Shown piece by piece: positions 1 through 12,119 of a stretch of DNA of 64,000 nucleotides. Both the position numbers and the translations under genes were made by a program. How positions within the stretch are numbered: the stretch's first letter is position 1; each line of letters starts with the position of its first letter. Source of the DNA: Nicotiana tabacum (taxonomy: Eukaryota > Streptophyta > Magnoliopsida > Solanales > Solanaceae); contig NC_134095.1 of NCBI RefSeq assembly GCF_000715075.1, positions 47,222,806 to 47,286,805 of the forward strand, given 5' to 3'. The notes under the pieces were generated by a model. That model was not told the DNA's origin. It saw only the letters and a program-made list of their open reading frames with translations, and did not search any database.

Positions 1-998
1 AAAATCCCTACAATATTTTTGTAGGAGAATTCAATTGCAAGAAATCATGTTGCTAATGAAGTGTTTAGACTAGAACTTCGTTGAAGATTTCATAAGAATT
101 GCACGTTTTTTTAGACTTCTTAAGTATTCATTCCTAAGTTCCAATTTTTAGGAAAATGGCTAATGTTATGATTTGTGTCTTTTTATTCAAGATATAGGAA
201 GTTAAGCTTTGTTAAAAGATTTTGAAAATGGCTAATGTTTCCTGATATAAGGAATGCTAGCACTTTTATTCTAGACGAAGTATAAGAAAGTGGGGTGCCT
301 TTATTAAGGCATGTTGCCACCTAAGTAAACTGGACTCTTAGTCACTTTGTTTGGTTAACTTAGTAGCTTCCATGATCTTGTCGGGGGGGGGGGTTAATCT
401 TATCCAAATATATCCCCAATTAATTAGGTAATGTCCCGTTACCCGGTAATTAATTAATTACTCGCAAAATTGAGAATTATTCCCACTCACTTAAAATATT
501 ACTCACTTTTCACATACCTTATATACCTTACTAGTATGGTCATGCAGTACCTTGTATGACACTAGTCCATAAACACCGGGTATTTTAGCTCGGGCCGTAT
601 TTTACCCCAAAATGCCAAACTTGGACAAAATTCATTTTCTTTGATTTGCTCCCCCTTTCACCTTCATGAATTTACTAATCGCTTGTGAAAGAGAATAATT
701 CTTATAATCTCCAAATAATATTTTACTTGGACTGATGTCAATTACCTTTCAACAAATTTAACGTACAATACTTTAGGGTGAAACATCATCGTAACTTAAT
801 ACTGCGAAGCGTGACATCACCGTAACGTAATAATGCTGGGTGCAACACTGTAGTAACTTAATACTGCGAAGCGTAACATCACCGTAATGTAATACTATTG
901 AGTACAACACTCGTCGTAACTTAATACTGCAAAGCATAACATCATCGTAATATAATACTGTAAGGCGTAACATCATCGTAATACTATGGGGCGTAACA
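1..998 (-). mobile_element. LTR of unnamed retroelement family X (terminal part)
   Basis: Read on the minus strand, a sequence starting TGTTACGCCCC at 998 runs leftwards off the window. The same start and the same order of blocks (terminal minisatellite, an 'AATTTGT..AAGGTAATTG' block, a TTAATTAATTAA tract, a GTGGCA block) recur on the plus strand at 34619 and 37457-38130, so this is one repeat family in two orientations. The TG terminus and sharp edge suggest an LTR. It abuts Tekay pol sequence at 999, so it inserted into that element. No coding region is visible. An 11-G run lies near 383. Family identity is unknown to me; that it is an LTR is inference. Confidence 0.5.
770..998 (-). repeat. 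31-bp minisatellite at the family X LTR tip
   Basis: About seven imperfect units of ~31 bp, each of the form GTTACGCTTCGCAGTATTA followed by a variable stretch ending in GATGAT. The first unit includes the TG terminus itself. The matching array at 34619-34650 and 37457-37690 has about nine units. Confidence 0.75.
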
Positions 999-1608
999 GA
1001 AGGGCTCGGTTGTTGGGTACTGATCTAGTACAGGATGCCTTGGACAAGGTTAAGATAATTCAGGATAGGCTTTGTACAGCTCAGTCTAGGCAAAAGTGAT
1101 GCCGACCGAAACGTTCGTCATATGGCATTCATAGTCGGCGAGCTTGTATTGCTTCGGGTGTCGCCTATGAAGGGCGTGATGAGATTTTGCAAGAAGGAAA
1201 AGCTAAGCCCTAAATGTATTGGTCCTTTCAAGATTCTTGATCGAGTGGGAGAGGTGGCTTACAGACTTGCATTGTCGCCGAGTTTATCAGCTGTGCACCC
1301 GGTGTTTCATGTGTCCATGCTTTAGAAGTATCACGGCGATCCATCCCACGTGTTAGACTTCAGTACTGTCCAGTTGGACAAGGACTTGTCCTATGAGGAG
1401 GAGCCGATAGCTATTCTAGACCGACAGGTTCGTCAGTTGAGATCAAAGAGTTTTTCTTCGGTTCGTGTTCAGTGGAGGGGTCAGCCTGTTGAGGCAGCAA
1501 CCTGGAAGTCCGAGTCCGATATGCGGAGCTGAAATCCCATCTTTTCTCTGACTCAGGTACTTTACTTATGTCCATTCAAGGACGAACGATTGTTTTAGAG
1601 GTGGAGAA
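999..1608 (+). pseudogene. Tekay-type chromovirus pol 3' end (integrase C-terminus and chromodomain), broken
   Basis: Remnant of a Ty3/gypsy polyprotein. It begins inside the integrase C-terminal region (ARLLGTDLVQDALDKVK), shifts frame near 1098, continues from about 1101 ([27 protein letters not shown]), meets a TAG at 1323, and resumes with a degenerate chromodomain (EEPIAILDRQVRQLRSK, VQWRGQPVEAATWKSE). The same order is seen at 21.7-22.6 kb (minus) and 42.5-43.1 kb (plus). The chromodomain places it in the chromoviruses; Tekay/Del is my best assignment. Everything upstream was cut off by the family X insertion at 998/999. The LTR follows after a purine-rich tract (agaggtggagaa). Not functional. 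Confidence 0.85.
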
Positions 1609-2104
1609 TATGATGACCCAAAAGGTCATCACTCATTTTGAAAGTAAATTATGTGTTCCGAGGCCTTAAAAACCTCTTTTTGTTTTATCTTAATTTGTGT
1701 GTGCAGTCCGAGCGCATTTTCGGAAACCTTTTATGTGAAATCTAAGTAAAATAAGGAAATTGACCTTTAAAATAAGGTCATCAACATTCTTGATGCAATT
1801 TCTTGATGGTATCGGGCCCGTATCTTGGTTTCGGAGCCCGGTACAAGTTTAAAATAATAATTTGGTTGAATTTGTAGAATTTGGTAAAAATCGGAGTTCG
1901 TTTGGTATAAAACGGATCTATAGTTGAGAAAATAGAAATTTCAATGTTCTTGAGCGATTTCATGAATTTGAGGTTTAATTCATAGTTTTTGATGTTATTT
2001 TGATGATTTGATCGCACGAGCAAGTTCGTATGATATTTTTGGACTTGCGTGCATGTTTGGTTTGGAGCCTCGAGGGCTCGGGTGAGTTTTGGATATGCCA
2101 CAAA

Positions 2105-2415
2105 ATGAATTTGGACTTAGAGAATTGGCTATTGCAGGTTCAGTTGTGTTGCAGGCTCTGATCTCCCAATTGCGAGGTCAGGCTTCGCAATTGCGAGCCC
2201 AACAGGCTTGGCAATTGCGAGGGCTTGATCGCATTTGTGAAGAAAGCCCAGGCCTGCCATGTTCGCAATTACGAACCTTCCTTCGCAAATGCGAAGTCAT
2301 CAGGGGAGGGTCAGTTATCGCAATTGTGACAATTTGTTCGCAATTGCGAGGAAAGCAGACAAGGCACAGGTTCGCATTTGCGAGCTTCGCAATTGTGAAT
2401 CTCCCGTCGAAATTG
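2105..2415 (+). repeat. CAATTGCGAG word cluster in LTR A
   Basis: The word CAATTGCGAG and close variants (GCAATTGTGA, GCAATTACGA, GCATTTGCGA) occur about ten times in ~300 bp. Other LTRs carry a different word at the same relative place (TTCGCGAACGCG, or GTGCGGACCGCAC). Confidence 0.75.
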
Positions 2416-3254
2416 CGACATCTACGACCAGTTAAGTGGGATTTTGACGGGATTTCATTTATTTTTACAACTCTTCAAACCCTAAAACATCTTTGGGCGA
2501 TTTTTCAAAGGCACATACTCTTCCAAATCATTAGTAAGTCATTTCTAATTCATTTCATTTAATCTAATCCATCTTTTTACATGATTTCATTTCAAAATCA
2601 AGGGTTTGTCATGGAAAATTGGGTGATTTTGAGTAGAACCTAGGATTTTCAAATTTTGGGGATTTGGGCCTCAATGAGGTCCGATTTCAAAATAAATTAT
2701 GCATTTGAGTTCATGAGTGAATGGGTGATTGGGTTTTAGTGTGAACTTCGGGTTTTGACCAAGTGGGTCGGGGTCGATTTGTGACTTTTTGGGGAATTCA
2801 TTAGAAAATCTATTTTCATGCATTAAAATTGATTCATTTAGCATTTATTAATATCGTTAAGTAAATTGTGACTAGATACAAGCGAATTGGAAGTGGAATC
2901 GAGAGGTAAAGCGGTAGTTGAGGCTGGATTGTATTCGGGGCATTGAGGTAAGTGTTTGGTCTAACCTTAGCTTGAGGGAATATGAGTTGTGGTCTTATTT
3001 GCTATGTGTTAATTGTGAGTACGACGTATAGGTGTAGTGACGAGTATTTATACGTTGGTGTCAAACATGCCCGTGAGTCTTATACTATGAATGTTGTGAC
3101 TCCGTTATGTATTGTCCATGCTTAATATGATGATTATTAATGTTAAACAAGGCTTATAGAAGTATTCTTGGCAATTGAACATTGTAGATCATTGGCTCAA
3201 GTTAAGATTTGTGTTGTGAAATGGTTGTGGAAATGAGAAGAGGTTATGATATTA

Positions 3255-3665
3255 TTTCCCTGGCCGGGATATTATTGCTTATGATAGTGTTTCCCTTGCA
3301 AGAATATTATTGTTATACTATTGTTCCCTTGCTGGGATTCTATTGTGATTTTATTGATTCCCTTCCTCAAATTGTTTGTGATTGTTGCTTGGGTAAGGAA
3401 GAGTGGTAAGCACGAAGGGTGATGCCGCACGTGATATTGTTGAGTGAGTGTTAATGCACGAAGGGTGATGTCGTGCCGATATTATGAATGTATAAGCACA
3501 AAGGGTGATGTTGTGCCATGATATGAGTGATAATGCACTAAGGATAATACCGTACCATGATTATGTGAGGTAAAAGTATGAAGGGCGATGTCGTGTCGTA
3601 CCGAATCTATTGACTTTTATGGTGAGAATGAGAGTAAAAACATGAAGGGTGATGATGTATACTTG
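3255..3665 (+). repeat. Palindromic minisatellites in LTR A
   Basis: Two adjacent arrays. At 3255-3345 TTCCCTTGCYGGGAT-type units occur three times. At 3410-3660 units containing GCACGAAGGGTGATGCCGTGC-like palindromes repeat about six times at 50-60 bp spacing, degenerating rightwards. Confidence 0.7.
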
Positions 3666-4342
3666 TTATTGTTTTCCTTATTCTTGATCATAATTGAATT
3701 ATGGTGTTCTTGTGATTCTCTAATGAAATTCTATTAGCACTTGATGTCCCCAGTATCATGTTCCCCCCTCCCATCTTTAACTGCTAGTTTCTGTTATTAT
3801 TACTTGCCGTATATGATTTAACTGCTCATGTTTATTTAGTAGTCTTGTCCTAGCCTCGTCACTACTTCTCTGAGATTAGGCTCAACACTTACTAGCACAT
3901 GGGGTCACTTGTGCTGATACTACACTTTGCACTGTGTGCAGATCCCGATACTGAAGCATTCAGACCATAGAGAGGTTGCTGCCTTCAATCCAGCGCAGAC
4001 CCGAGGTAGTCTTGCAGACGTCTGCCGTCTTTGGCGTACCCTTCTATCTTTTCAATTCTGCTTTAATGTATTTCAGAGACAGACTTGTATTTTCCATTTG
4101 GACCACTGTTTATAGTATTCGTAGATGGTCCGTGACATTGTGACACCAATTCTGGGTAGAGTTGTATGTTGGATTTTGTACTAGTATCTAGTTAAATTAT
4201 CAGATTTCGTCTTCCGCATTTCTTTTGTTATTATGGTTATTCCGCTATTGATCACATATTAATTTGGAATTGTTAAAATGTTAAGGGAAAAGGGTAATAA
4301 AATCTGTAACACTCCCGAGGGTGGAAAATTTGGGTCGTGACA

Positions 4343-5121
4343 CTTAATCTTTACCAAACATCCTCAAAATTGAGATATAAACTCCAAATCATATTCTCAA
4401 TTGTTTGCAACAACATCCAATCCAAACAAATAATGGTTTTTGAATAACCAAATTCGAACTCAAAGCTTCAAAGCTTTTTAATGGTTGTCAATGGTGGAAT
4501 TGATGTTCTCTTTTCCTTTGCTTGACATTACTGGAACTTGAGATTGAGATATAGAGAGAGACGTAAAGAGAATTCTCAATTGTTTGCAACAACGCCCAAT
4601 TCAAACAAATAATATTTTTTGAAAACCCAAATTCGAATTCAAAGCTTCAAAGCTTTTTAATGGCCGTCAATGGTGGAATTGCTGCTCTCTTTTCCTTTTC
4701 TCCACATTACTGGAATTAGGGATTGGGAGATATAGAGAGACATAGAGAGAGAGAGAGCATGAGGGAGAGAGAGTAAGAATGGAAAATAATTGATTCCTAA
4801 TATAAAGGGATACTCATGTAATTCCTAAGTTTATATAATTGGTAAATTTGTAAATATAAGGTAATTAAATTGAAACTTGAGTAGGAAGGGTAATGAAGTT
4901 TTCAATAGTGTATAGGTATGTAAAAATCCCTGTTCTTATAGTTCCTACATCAGTTGGGCCTTAAAAGTTATGGTTGATTTACGCAAATGTTCCAATTCAA
5001 GCTCCTCCAAATTTTGTCCATATTTTAAAAAATTTTAAAAATATAATCCTTGGAATTACTCTTTTTGCACAACGTTAGAGTCGGTCCGATGTTTGCCCAT
5101 ATAATTTTCATATTGCTCACG
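4343..5121. repeat. Non-coding interval with a 179-bp direct duplication and a GA-rich tract
   Basis: Two copies of a ~179-bp segment lie head to tail, starting ATTCTCAATTGTTTGCAAC at 4393 and again at 4572, with about 10% differences. A GA-rich microsatellite (about 4730-4780) follows the second copy. The rest is AT-rich with no ORF or motif I recognise. This is the flank that received LINE E1. Confidence 0.7.
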
Positions 5122-5474
5122 AATCATTAGATTTTTTTTTGGCAATCCGCTAGGCAAGCGCCTAGGGATAATTTTTCAGTAATGAAAGAAAAGAAAAATA
5201 CAACAATTAGGAACAGTACAAATAAGGGGGACAATAGCACCGGTATTGTTACCCATATGCCTTTGCTATATAATAACTCATCTGCGCCTCACATTGCCTT
5301 ATGATGGCAGCCTCATGTAGAGGATTCATGGTGTAGCTGCCGGCAAAGTCTCACGAGGGCATATAATCTCATAGTCGTGTGGATATTTTTCCAATGGCAT
5401 AGTACCAAGGAAACTCAAACCCGGCTAAACCTTACCCTACTAATCCTATTGAGGCAGAGAAAAGGCATCACCTA

Positions 5475-5708
5475 CTAGCACGCATGTAAAAAATAAGAAC
5501 TGGAGAGTACCAAATATTCAATGATCATCACAGAGTTTATAACATACTCTGTGATGATATTACAAATGAGAATACTAATAAAGTGGTATAATAGAATGAA
5601 GTACCAATTTGGTTCATGTCCTTTCTTTTGCAAACTTGTAAAATCTTCAATTTGTAATTCTTTGTTGTTTTCCTCAGCCGTGTTCAAAATGTATTCAAAA
5701 ATCATCAT
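5475..5708 (-). CDS. Small 77-codon ORF after ORF1 of E1, possibly non-coding RNA structure
   Basis: Starts at ATGATG, overlapping the ORF1 stop by 4 nt (ATGA). E2 has an ORF of exactly the same length in the same overlap (31072-31305). The C-terminal half is hydrophobic (YFILLYHFISILICNII) and could be a membrane segment. Aligning the two copies by eye gives about 10 synonymous and 23 non-synonymous codon changes, which is no sign of protein selection. The covarying hairpin inside it may explain the conservation instead. Alternatively it is the stub of a lost ORF2. I do not recognise the protein. Confidence 0.3.
   Translation of the reverse strand: MMIFEYILNTAEENNKELQIEDFTSLQKKGHEPNWYFILLYHFISILICNIITEYVINSVMIIEYLVLSSSYFLHAC
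5524..5558 (-). other. 3' hairpin of LINE E1
   Basis: A perfect 13-bp stem (arms 5524-5536 and 5546-5558) with a 9-nt loop. The E2 hairpin (31222-31256) differs by one C-to-T and one G-to-A change that fall on paired positions, so pairing is kept. It may act in RNA recognition during reverse transcription (inference). Confidence 0.65.
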
Positions 5709-8700
5709 TTCTTTTTTGAACAGTTGGACCTCGTTGATGTAGTTGGGGATGCCTGCTTTTGTTTGGAAACTCTTATTGGAGGTCGCCTAACATTTAAAAA
5801 ATCACTAACCTTGTCGTCCCAACTATTTTTCCTTGTATGAGATTTCCTATTTTTTCCGCTATGCATAGGTGATAAATCACCTTTTCTTGCTGCATGTGCG
5901 CGACATTCTTTCAAAACTGCATCTTCTTCTCCTTCCTCCTACATATCTCTACCCACAGATACTGGATCTGACATGTCTTGAAAAAATTCTTGTGCCATCA
6001 AACCATTTCCATCTTGTCTGTTAACCATAGTTGCCTTGTTTTGACTTTGTTTTGTGCCTTTCACCTGGTTGCTGGTCCAATCCCCACACCCAGTGCTACC
6101 AACTTGATTTGTATTTAGAGAATTTAGGGGCTTAGAACTTACCATTGCATCAAGTAGCTTTCTGTCCTCCATCGTGATAACAGGTGCCCTTATAGATAAC
6201 TGTTGCTGTCCTGCTCCTGCATTGTTTTCATTCTGCTGCTGCAATGCATCAAGCAATTTTCCATCTTGCAATGTGATAGTTGGTGGCGTTGTATCCTGCT
6301 GCTGCTGTCCACTAGTTGGAAGTGTGACTATAGCTCCTAAGGTGTTTGCATTCAGCTGCTGCTGCCCATACTTTTGACTAGCTGGATCAATCTGGTTACT
6401 AGGTGTGGCTGCATTTTGAACTATGTTTCCAGCTAATGCATCCTTGACTTTTAGAGCAGCAACTGGAGAGTACCTGGGAATGAAAGCTGGAGCGTTGAGA
6501 TTCAACATGCTTTTGTGGCTCGCGTTTGGAATACCATCTGGTTTAGCCAGTGTTATTGAATTAAGTTCTTCACCTGCACTCTCCTGATCAACCTCATGAT
6601 CTGCCTCTTCAGATGAGTATCCAGCAAAATCAACACCACAATCTTCTTCATCATCATACTCACGCTGGTCATCCTAGAGCTTGGATTTAATTGCCATCGC
6701 CCTCATATTTGCACTGATAACCTCATTGTTATTTCCTGTAGAAATCATCGTCTGCCTAGATTCACCACCATGCTCACCAAATGATTCTAGCGATTGAGTA
6801 GGCACCTCCTACACCGATGTGTTCAAAGCGACCAATGGTTGCTTGATCAGAGGCTTTGCATTCATCATCATATCCATCTGAGTCTCTTTAATGATTTTGG
6901 CTACTTCCGGACTAGAAATATGCATCTTTGGAGTACTGGACCTCGTGGTTGCTGTAGACAATTGGATTGCCTCGGCCTTTTATGCATCAACAGGAACAAT
7001 GTCCTTCAACACAATTAGTCGACCCCCTGTGTTCTTGGCAAGTTATTATTTGCTACTACCTGGATATTATAGTTGGCAAATTTTTGGGGTTGTGTTCATC
7101 ATCATAGCTGCCACGGCATCGTTTACCATTTTATCAAGCTCTGAATTGGAAATATGTAGCGTTGGCATATCTGCAGCATGAATTTGACTTGTCTCACCAT
7201 TGTGATTACCACCAGATGCGATCTCAAGGCAAACACTGTCCGCTTCATTTTTCTGCTCTTTTTCACTCCCTATAAAATTAGTTTTTCCAGCATCTTATCG
7301 TATCTCGTACCCCATCTTTTGTTCCTTATTAACATGCTCACCCTCATTCACCAAAGCATCGAAAGAGTTTGAAACTCGAATAGCCTTTGATGGTACAATC
7401 CGATTTTGAAGCATTGGAGTTTACTTCTTGCTAGGTGATTTGTTCACCACTTTCCAGTTGTTACTCTTTGTAGTACCTATTGCCCCTACACCTATTTTAT
7501 CTTGCCCCGAAGAAATTTGATGACCATGTGCCAAAACATTTTTTCCTCGATCAACATCGGCCTGCATTGCACCACCAGTAACTAGGTGCATTCTTGTAGA
7601 GATAGTGGAGGCATGAACATGTTTGGATTGTTTAGGCAGCCCCTTGTCCAATTTTAACACCTCATCTAGTGGCACGATAGGAGCTGAAGCATGTGTTGTA
7701 TTTGAATTGTCAATAACCCCAGCAACAGAAGTCATAACCCCTTCATTAAAGAGCCCAGCACCTGCCTTCAAACCTGTAGCATCTGCACTTCTCACAACAT
7801 CAACATCGTCAAGTTCCTGCTCCTCATCTTGCACTGTAGTATCTATTAACTGAGCTGTTTTTTCAGTTAGATCAACATTTGCAGCAGTAGCTTTAATAAC
7901 CCCAGCAGTAGGACGATTACTAGTTGCATTCAATGCAACATTAGCCTCCAATTGTGAACCTACAGTAGCTGATCGTCTTTCAGCTTTGTCAACTTGTCCT
8001 ATCAATGTTACTGCTGCATTATTCTTGGCAAACATTGTTCGAACAGCTGCATCTAAAGCACTGTCATTCATCATCCCAGGTACAAATGCTGAACCTTTAG
8101 AAGTTCCAGGTAAATCTTGATCAACCAAAGTATTTTTTGCAGCCTTCAAGTCCTGCGCAACTCTAGCAAGGGCTTCAACAACTGGGACAATTGCACTAGA
8201 AACAGGATTACGCCCCATATGCCTTGTAGATACGGCTGTTACATGTGTTGTCTTGATCAAATTTCAGCATGTTCATGAGCCCTTTGAGGAGCTCTTAACA
8301 CCTTTGTAGCATCTGTATGGTTAATGTGATCTCCAACAGTTCGATCACCATCATTTAAGGCCCTCGTCTCATTCAAAAACTGACGTAAATCTCCCTTGTA
8401 TTTCGCACCACCAATTTGTTCTTGACGAGGTTGCTCTTCATCAATCTGAGCATCCTCATCACGATTTTTTTTCTGAAGTCTTCGAAACGTAGTTTCATCA
8501 TGGCCTTGATGCTTACAACAATTACAATACAGTGGTAAATTATCGTAAACGATTTCTTGAAAAACCTCCAGTACTTTTCCAGAAATTGTATCCACACTTT
8601 GCAACCTTACGCGATTAGGATGTTTGTCAAGCAAGTCTAAGATCACCTTCACCCTAGCAGTGCTAGGTCTAGACTTAGTTTGTGTTGCCTTATCAATGGC

Positions 8701-9260
8701 AATTGGTTTTCCTACAGCAGATGCTATAGAAACAATGAAGGCATCGCAAATAAATCTGGTGACAAATTCGGCAACGATATCCAAACCACTGCTTTTGTTG
8801 TTTCCTCCTTTGGGTTATAACCAATCGTCCATGGAAATACACGATATTGAAGCTGAACACCCTTATACAGCAGATAATTAACAGAATGAGCTAAAGAACT
8901 TACATAATCATCATAACGATCAAACCTTAGCAGTAATTGTCTTGGTGCGATTAAACCGATGATACATCGACCTTTAACACCTAAGTGTTTGGGCAGTAAT
9001 TCTCGTTGCTCATTGAGTTCTAGTGCTCCTGGAGATACTTTCATCACTACTGATTGATGCAAGCCTTCCTCCACAGCAAACTGTTGTCGTTCTTCTAAGG
9101 AAAACATTACAGTTGGCTCTCCATGGATGAACTGGACTGGTTTAAGTTTTGGAGTTGTGCGAGGTATGGGGTCTATTTTAGTTGCGATTTGCTGAGCATA
9201 TGTGGGTTTTATTGGTGGCTCTCCCACAGCCAAAGGCTGGGGAGAGACGACAACATCCAT
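5705..9260 (-). pseudogene. LINE E1 ORF1 (DUF4283-like, zinc knuckle, long A/Q/N-rich tail), frameshifted
   Basis: RNA-binding ORF1 protein of an L1-type LINE, about 1185 codons if frames are followed. The start ATG at 9260 (MDVVVSPQPLAVGE) matches the start in E2. Order: DUF4283-like region (9150-8740), including FSLEERQQFAVEEGLHQSVV and a KAVVWISLPNLSP segment; frameshift near 8750; SIASAVGKPIAIDKATQ; a zinc knuckle near 8520 (C-N-C-C-K-H-Q-G-H) whose last Cys is replaced by Phe; TGA at 8257; an Ala/Thr-rich tail (8260-7421) ending in WKVVNKSPSKK; NSFDALVNE near 7360; then Q/N-rich repeats (6508-5939) with two KLLDA units; and a basic end SKKK. Ordinary plant L1 ORF1 proteins are much shorter. 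Several breaks make it non-functional as read. Confidence 0.75.
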
Positions 9261-9577
9261 GGCTGCTCAAAACGTCACCATATCATTGACGTGAAAAACT
9301 GAAAATAACAACAAAATCTAGAAAATTCTGCTTGCTACAGTAAATCGCGAAATAGAATTTAAGATCTAGAAAAATAGGTTATGAATATGAGGATGAAACC
9401 AGTTGGGGATTGTTCTCTAAGAGAAGGGGGTTCTTTTAAGACCAATCTTGTGATATTACCTTGCCGGATGTCGGAGTTATGGCTTGGTGAATAGTGACAG
9501 AATTACTATTCACCTTCTTCCTAGAGAGAAGGAGGAGGATTTTTTGTTTTGTAATCCTTTTCTAATCATTAGATTTT

Positions 9578-9717
9578 GATCTAACATTTGCAATAATTTA
9601 CAAAAATTTAGACCGTGATTTAATATTTTCTCATCAAAATTTTATTTTATTTTTTAAAAAAATAGATCGTGGTCTAAAATATATTATCTCCGTTCACTTT
9701 TAGTTGCCCATTTTTGA
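9578..9717. other. AT-rich interval with a possible MITE remnant
   Basis: A palindromic-looking AT-rich stretch (GACCGTGATTTAA ... ATAGATCGTGGTCTAAA) is followed by CTCCGTTCACTTTTAGTTG at about 9688, which resembles a Stowaway-like MITE end common in Solanaceae (from memory). Removing the RTE insertion joins ...TTTTTGACTTTGCA to CTCCCTTTAAAAATAATTAG at 14079, reconstituting one sequence. Confidence 0.35.
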
Positions 9718-10149
9718 CTTTGCAACAACAACAACAACATACCCGATATAATTCCACAAGTGGAGTTTGTGGAAAGTAGTGTATCTACAGACCTTACCCC
9801 TACTTGGAGAGGTGAGAGGTTGTTTCCAGTAGACCCTCGACTCAAGAAAAGGTGGAAAGAAGAGGGAGACAAAAGACGATAAATAAAAAGGGAAAAAAAA
9901 TAGCATCAAATAATAACAATGAGGGAGCAACAATTTCTAGTAAAAGGAGAGAAAAAGTAGCATCAAATAGAAACAATCAGGGAGCAATAATTTCCAGTAG
10001 CAATTTTCAATAATAATGGACGCGGTTGCTAAGTACCAGATATAATAACAAACTAGAAGAAAATATCTTTCAACCAGCAACAAGAATATTACTAGTACTA
10101 CTGGTAAACCTAGGAGAAACTCACAACTACCTGTTAATCCACCACCTTA

Positions 10150-10320
10150 ATCATCGACCTCCACACCTTCCTATCGCTAGTCGCGTCCTTGGTTAGGTGA
10201 TGCACCGACATGTCCTACCTAATCACCTCTCCCCAATAATTCTTTGTCCTATCCCTGCCCTCCCTCAAGCCCGCCATGGTCAACCTCTCACACCTCCTGA
10301 GCAGGGCATATATGTCTCTC
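10150..10320 (-). pseudogene. RTE LINE C-terminal end (part 2, after the solo LTR)
   Basis: On the minus strand this reads CERLTMAGLREGRDRTKNYW then GEVIR, a stop, and DATSDRKVWRSMIKVV, which is the C-terminal tail after the RT domain in RTE-clade LINEs. It continues the reading of 13191-14072 once the solo LTR is ignored. The stop is a TAG. Non-functional. Confidence 0.7.
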
Positions 10321-10894
10321 TGTCACGACCCCAAACCAGACCCGATCGTGATGGTGCCTCTCGTGAAGACAAGGTCAGTCGACACAATCCCAATATTCAT
10401 TTCAAAAATTTTAATAAGTCAATTTAAGTCATTTATAAGAATAAATCCCCAACAAGTATAAATTTAGCGAAATAGAACAAGTGCGGAAATAGATACAGCC
10501 CGACATCAGGGCGTCACAAGTCACGAGCATCTACTAAGGTCTAAAATATAACGGAAATTCTGAAAATGTACTAAATACAGTCTAATGACATCAAGAGGGA
10601 GAAAAGCAGTGTTGCGGACATCAGCGGCTACCTCGCTAAACTCCAATGACTCTGTCTCTGATCAACCAATACTCGCTATTGGGTGTAGAAATACCTGAAT
10701 CTGCACACAAGACTGAGCGATAAAAAATCCCGTAAAGCACATCAACATGTTGTATAGAAGCAGTATAAAACAAGTAAGAAAGCAATGAATCTGTGAAATC
10801 TCTTAAAATATCTTAGCTCAGTTTAAACTTCTTTAAAATACTATTTTACAGTTAAACAAGTAAATGAAAAGCAACTAGAACAGATAAGCACAGA

Positions 10895-11230
10895 AAAAAC
10901 TGCCCCTTAGGCACAAATACCAACAGAAACAGCCCCTCGGGCAACAACATAGAACAATACCATGCCCCTCGGGCTATATCTCACATCACAATGGGTACCC
11001 GCGCTCACTAGGGGTGTGCAGACTCCTGGAGGGGTCCCTTACAGCCCAAGCGCAATATCAAGCCATCTCGTGGCATCATCAATAGGCTCTCGGCCTCATA
11101 TCAACAAGTCACCTCATGACGTACAAATCTCAGGCCATCGGCTTCATAATCATAATCAGTGTTTCATCACAACATAGGCCATTAGCCTTACTCAGTCAGA
11201 ATCTCACAGCCACTCGGGCAATAGTAAAAC
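10895..11230 (-). repeat. GCCCCTCGGGC palindromic units in solo LTR
   Basis: CTGCCCCTTAGGCA, AGCCCCTCGGGCAA, ATGCCCCTCGGGCTAT and weaker relatives recur at about 40-bp steps. This is the counterpart of the minisatellite modules in the other LTRs. Confidence 0.6.
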
Positions 11231-12119
11231 ATGGTGCTCAGCCCAAAATATCATTTAAGTGTTAAAGTAGAGTAAACATTGTTGAGTTATGAAAACAGTA
11301 GAATATAGCATGACTGAGTTCCACCATAAAGTCAAAACCATGAGGAAATATAAATAAAAATCACCTAAGGGTTCAAATAGTTGGCACAAGGCCCAAGTAC
11401 GACATTCAGCCCAAAACATGATGATATCAAATAGTTTTTAGTCAAATACGTGGTAAAATAGTCATTCGCGACGGACTAAGTAACAATCCCCAACAATACA
11501 CGACCCCACGCTCGTCATCTAGCGTGTGCGTCACCTCAATATAGCACAACGATGTGCAAATCCAGGGTTTCATACCCTCAGGATAACATTTGCAATCATT
11601 ACTCACCTCGATACGGTCCAAACTCTAGTACGCGATGCCTTTGCCCTCACGAATCGACCTCCGGATGCTCCAAATCTACTCACAATCAGTACATAACCAT
11701 TAAAATATGCTACGGGAACAAAGCCCACTCGAAAATATTCAATTTATATCAAAAATTTCAAAATTGCTCAAACCCGGGCCCCAAGCCCACATCTCAGAAT
11801 CCAATAAAAATTACATCAATAGAATCCTTATGCTCTCATGAGTTTATACATACCAAGAACATAAAAATGGGACCTCAATTGCCCATTCAAATCCCCAAAA
11901 GAATTCTCAAACTTTTCTTCCATTTTTCCCAATTTTCACTCTAATTTCTCAAATTAAATGATAAAATTCAAGACTAAATCATGGAATTAAACCAAATATG
12001 AGTGAAGAATACTTACTCCCATAGCTCCACTGAAGATCCCCTCAAATTTCACCTTCTCCCGAGCTCTCCAATGACTTTTATTAAATTGGACATAAACCCT
12101 CGTTTTCAAAATATAATCT

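Larger units (their letters stand above)
1609..4342 (+). mobile_element. 3' LTR of Tekay-type element A
   Basis: About 2.73 kb. It starts TATGATGACCC just after the pol 3' end and purine tract, and ends GGGTCGTGACA, the typical chromovirus LTR end. It has the layout seen in the other Tekay LTRs here: a block of repeated CpG-containing words 0.5-0.8 kb from the start, and palindromic minisatellites about 1.7-2.0 kb from the start. The first dinucleotide is TA, not TG, probably a point change. Open frames inside it are chance. Confidence 0.8.
5122..9577 (-). mobile_element. LINE E1: ORF1-only L1-like non-LTR retrotransposon
   Basis: Complete insertion with a 14-bp TSD, AATCATTAGATTTT, at 5122-5135 and 9564-9577. 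The element (5136-9563, about 4.43 kb, minus) ends in a poly(A) (seen as T at 5132-5140) after ...GCGGATTGCC. Its 5' end carries about 300 nt of leader before the ORF1 start at 9260. ORF1 has DUF4283-like and zinc-knuckle regions as in plant L1 LINEs, but there is no APE endonuclease or reverse transcriptase anywhere between ORF1 and the tail. Copy E2 (27212-31642) has the same length and layout, so the short form seems to be the mobile form. Movement would need enzymes supplied in trans by a full LINE (inference). Confidence 0.85.

Noticed and set aside
380..392. G11 run as a functional quadruplex
   Set aside because: Single homopolymer without further G-runs nearby; probably slippage.
4936..5121. 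Part of LINE E1 3' end
   Set aside because: The TSD and poly(A) place the element end at 5136-5140, so this is flank.
9722..9850. Independent TS SINE at the left end of the RTE element
   Set aside because: The sequence continues directly into RTE coding sequence at 10150-10320 and 13191-14072, so it is the LINE's own 3' end. TS SINEs share this tail.
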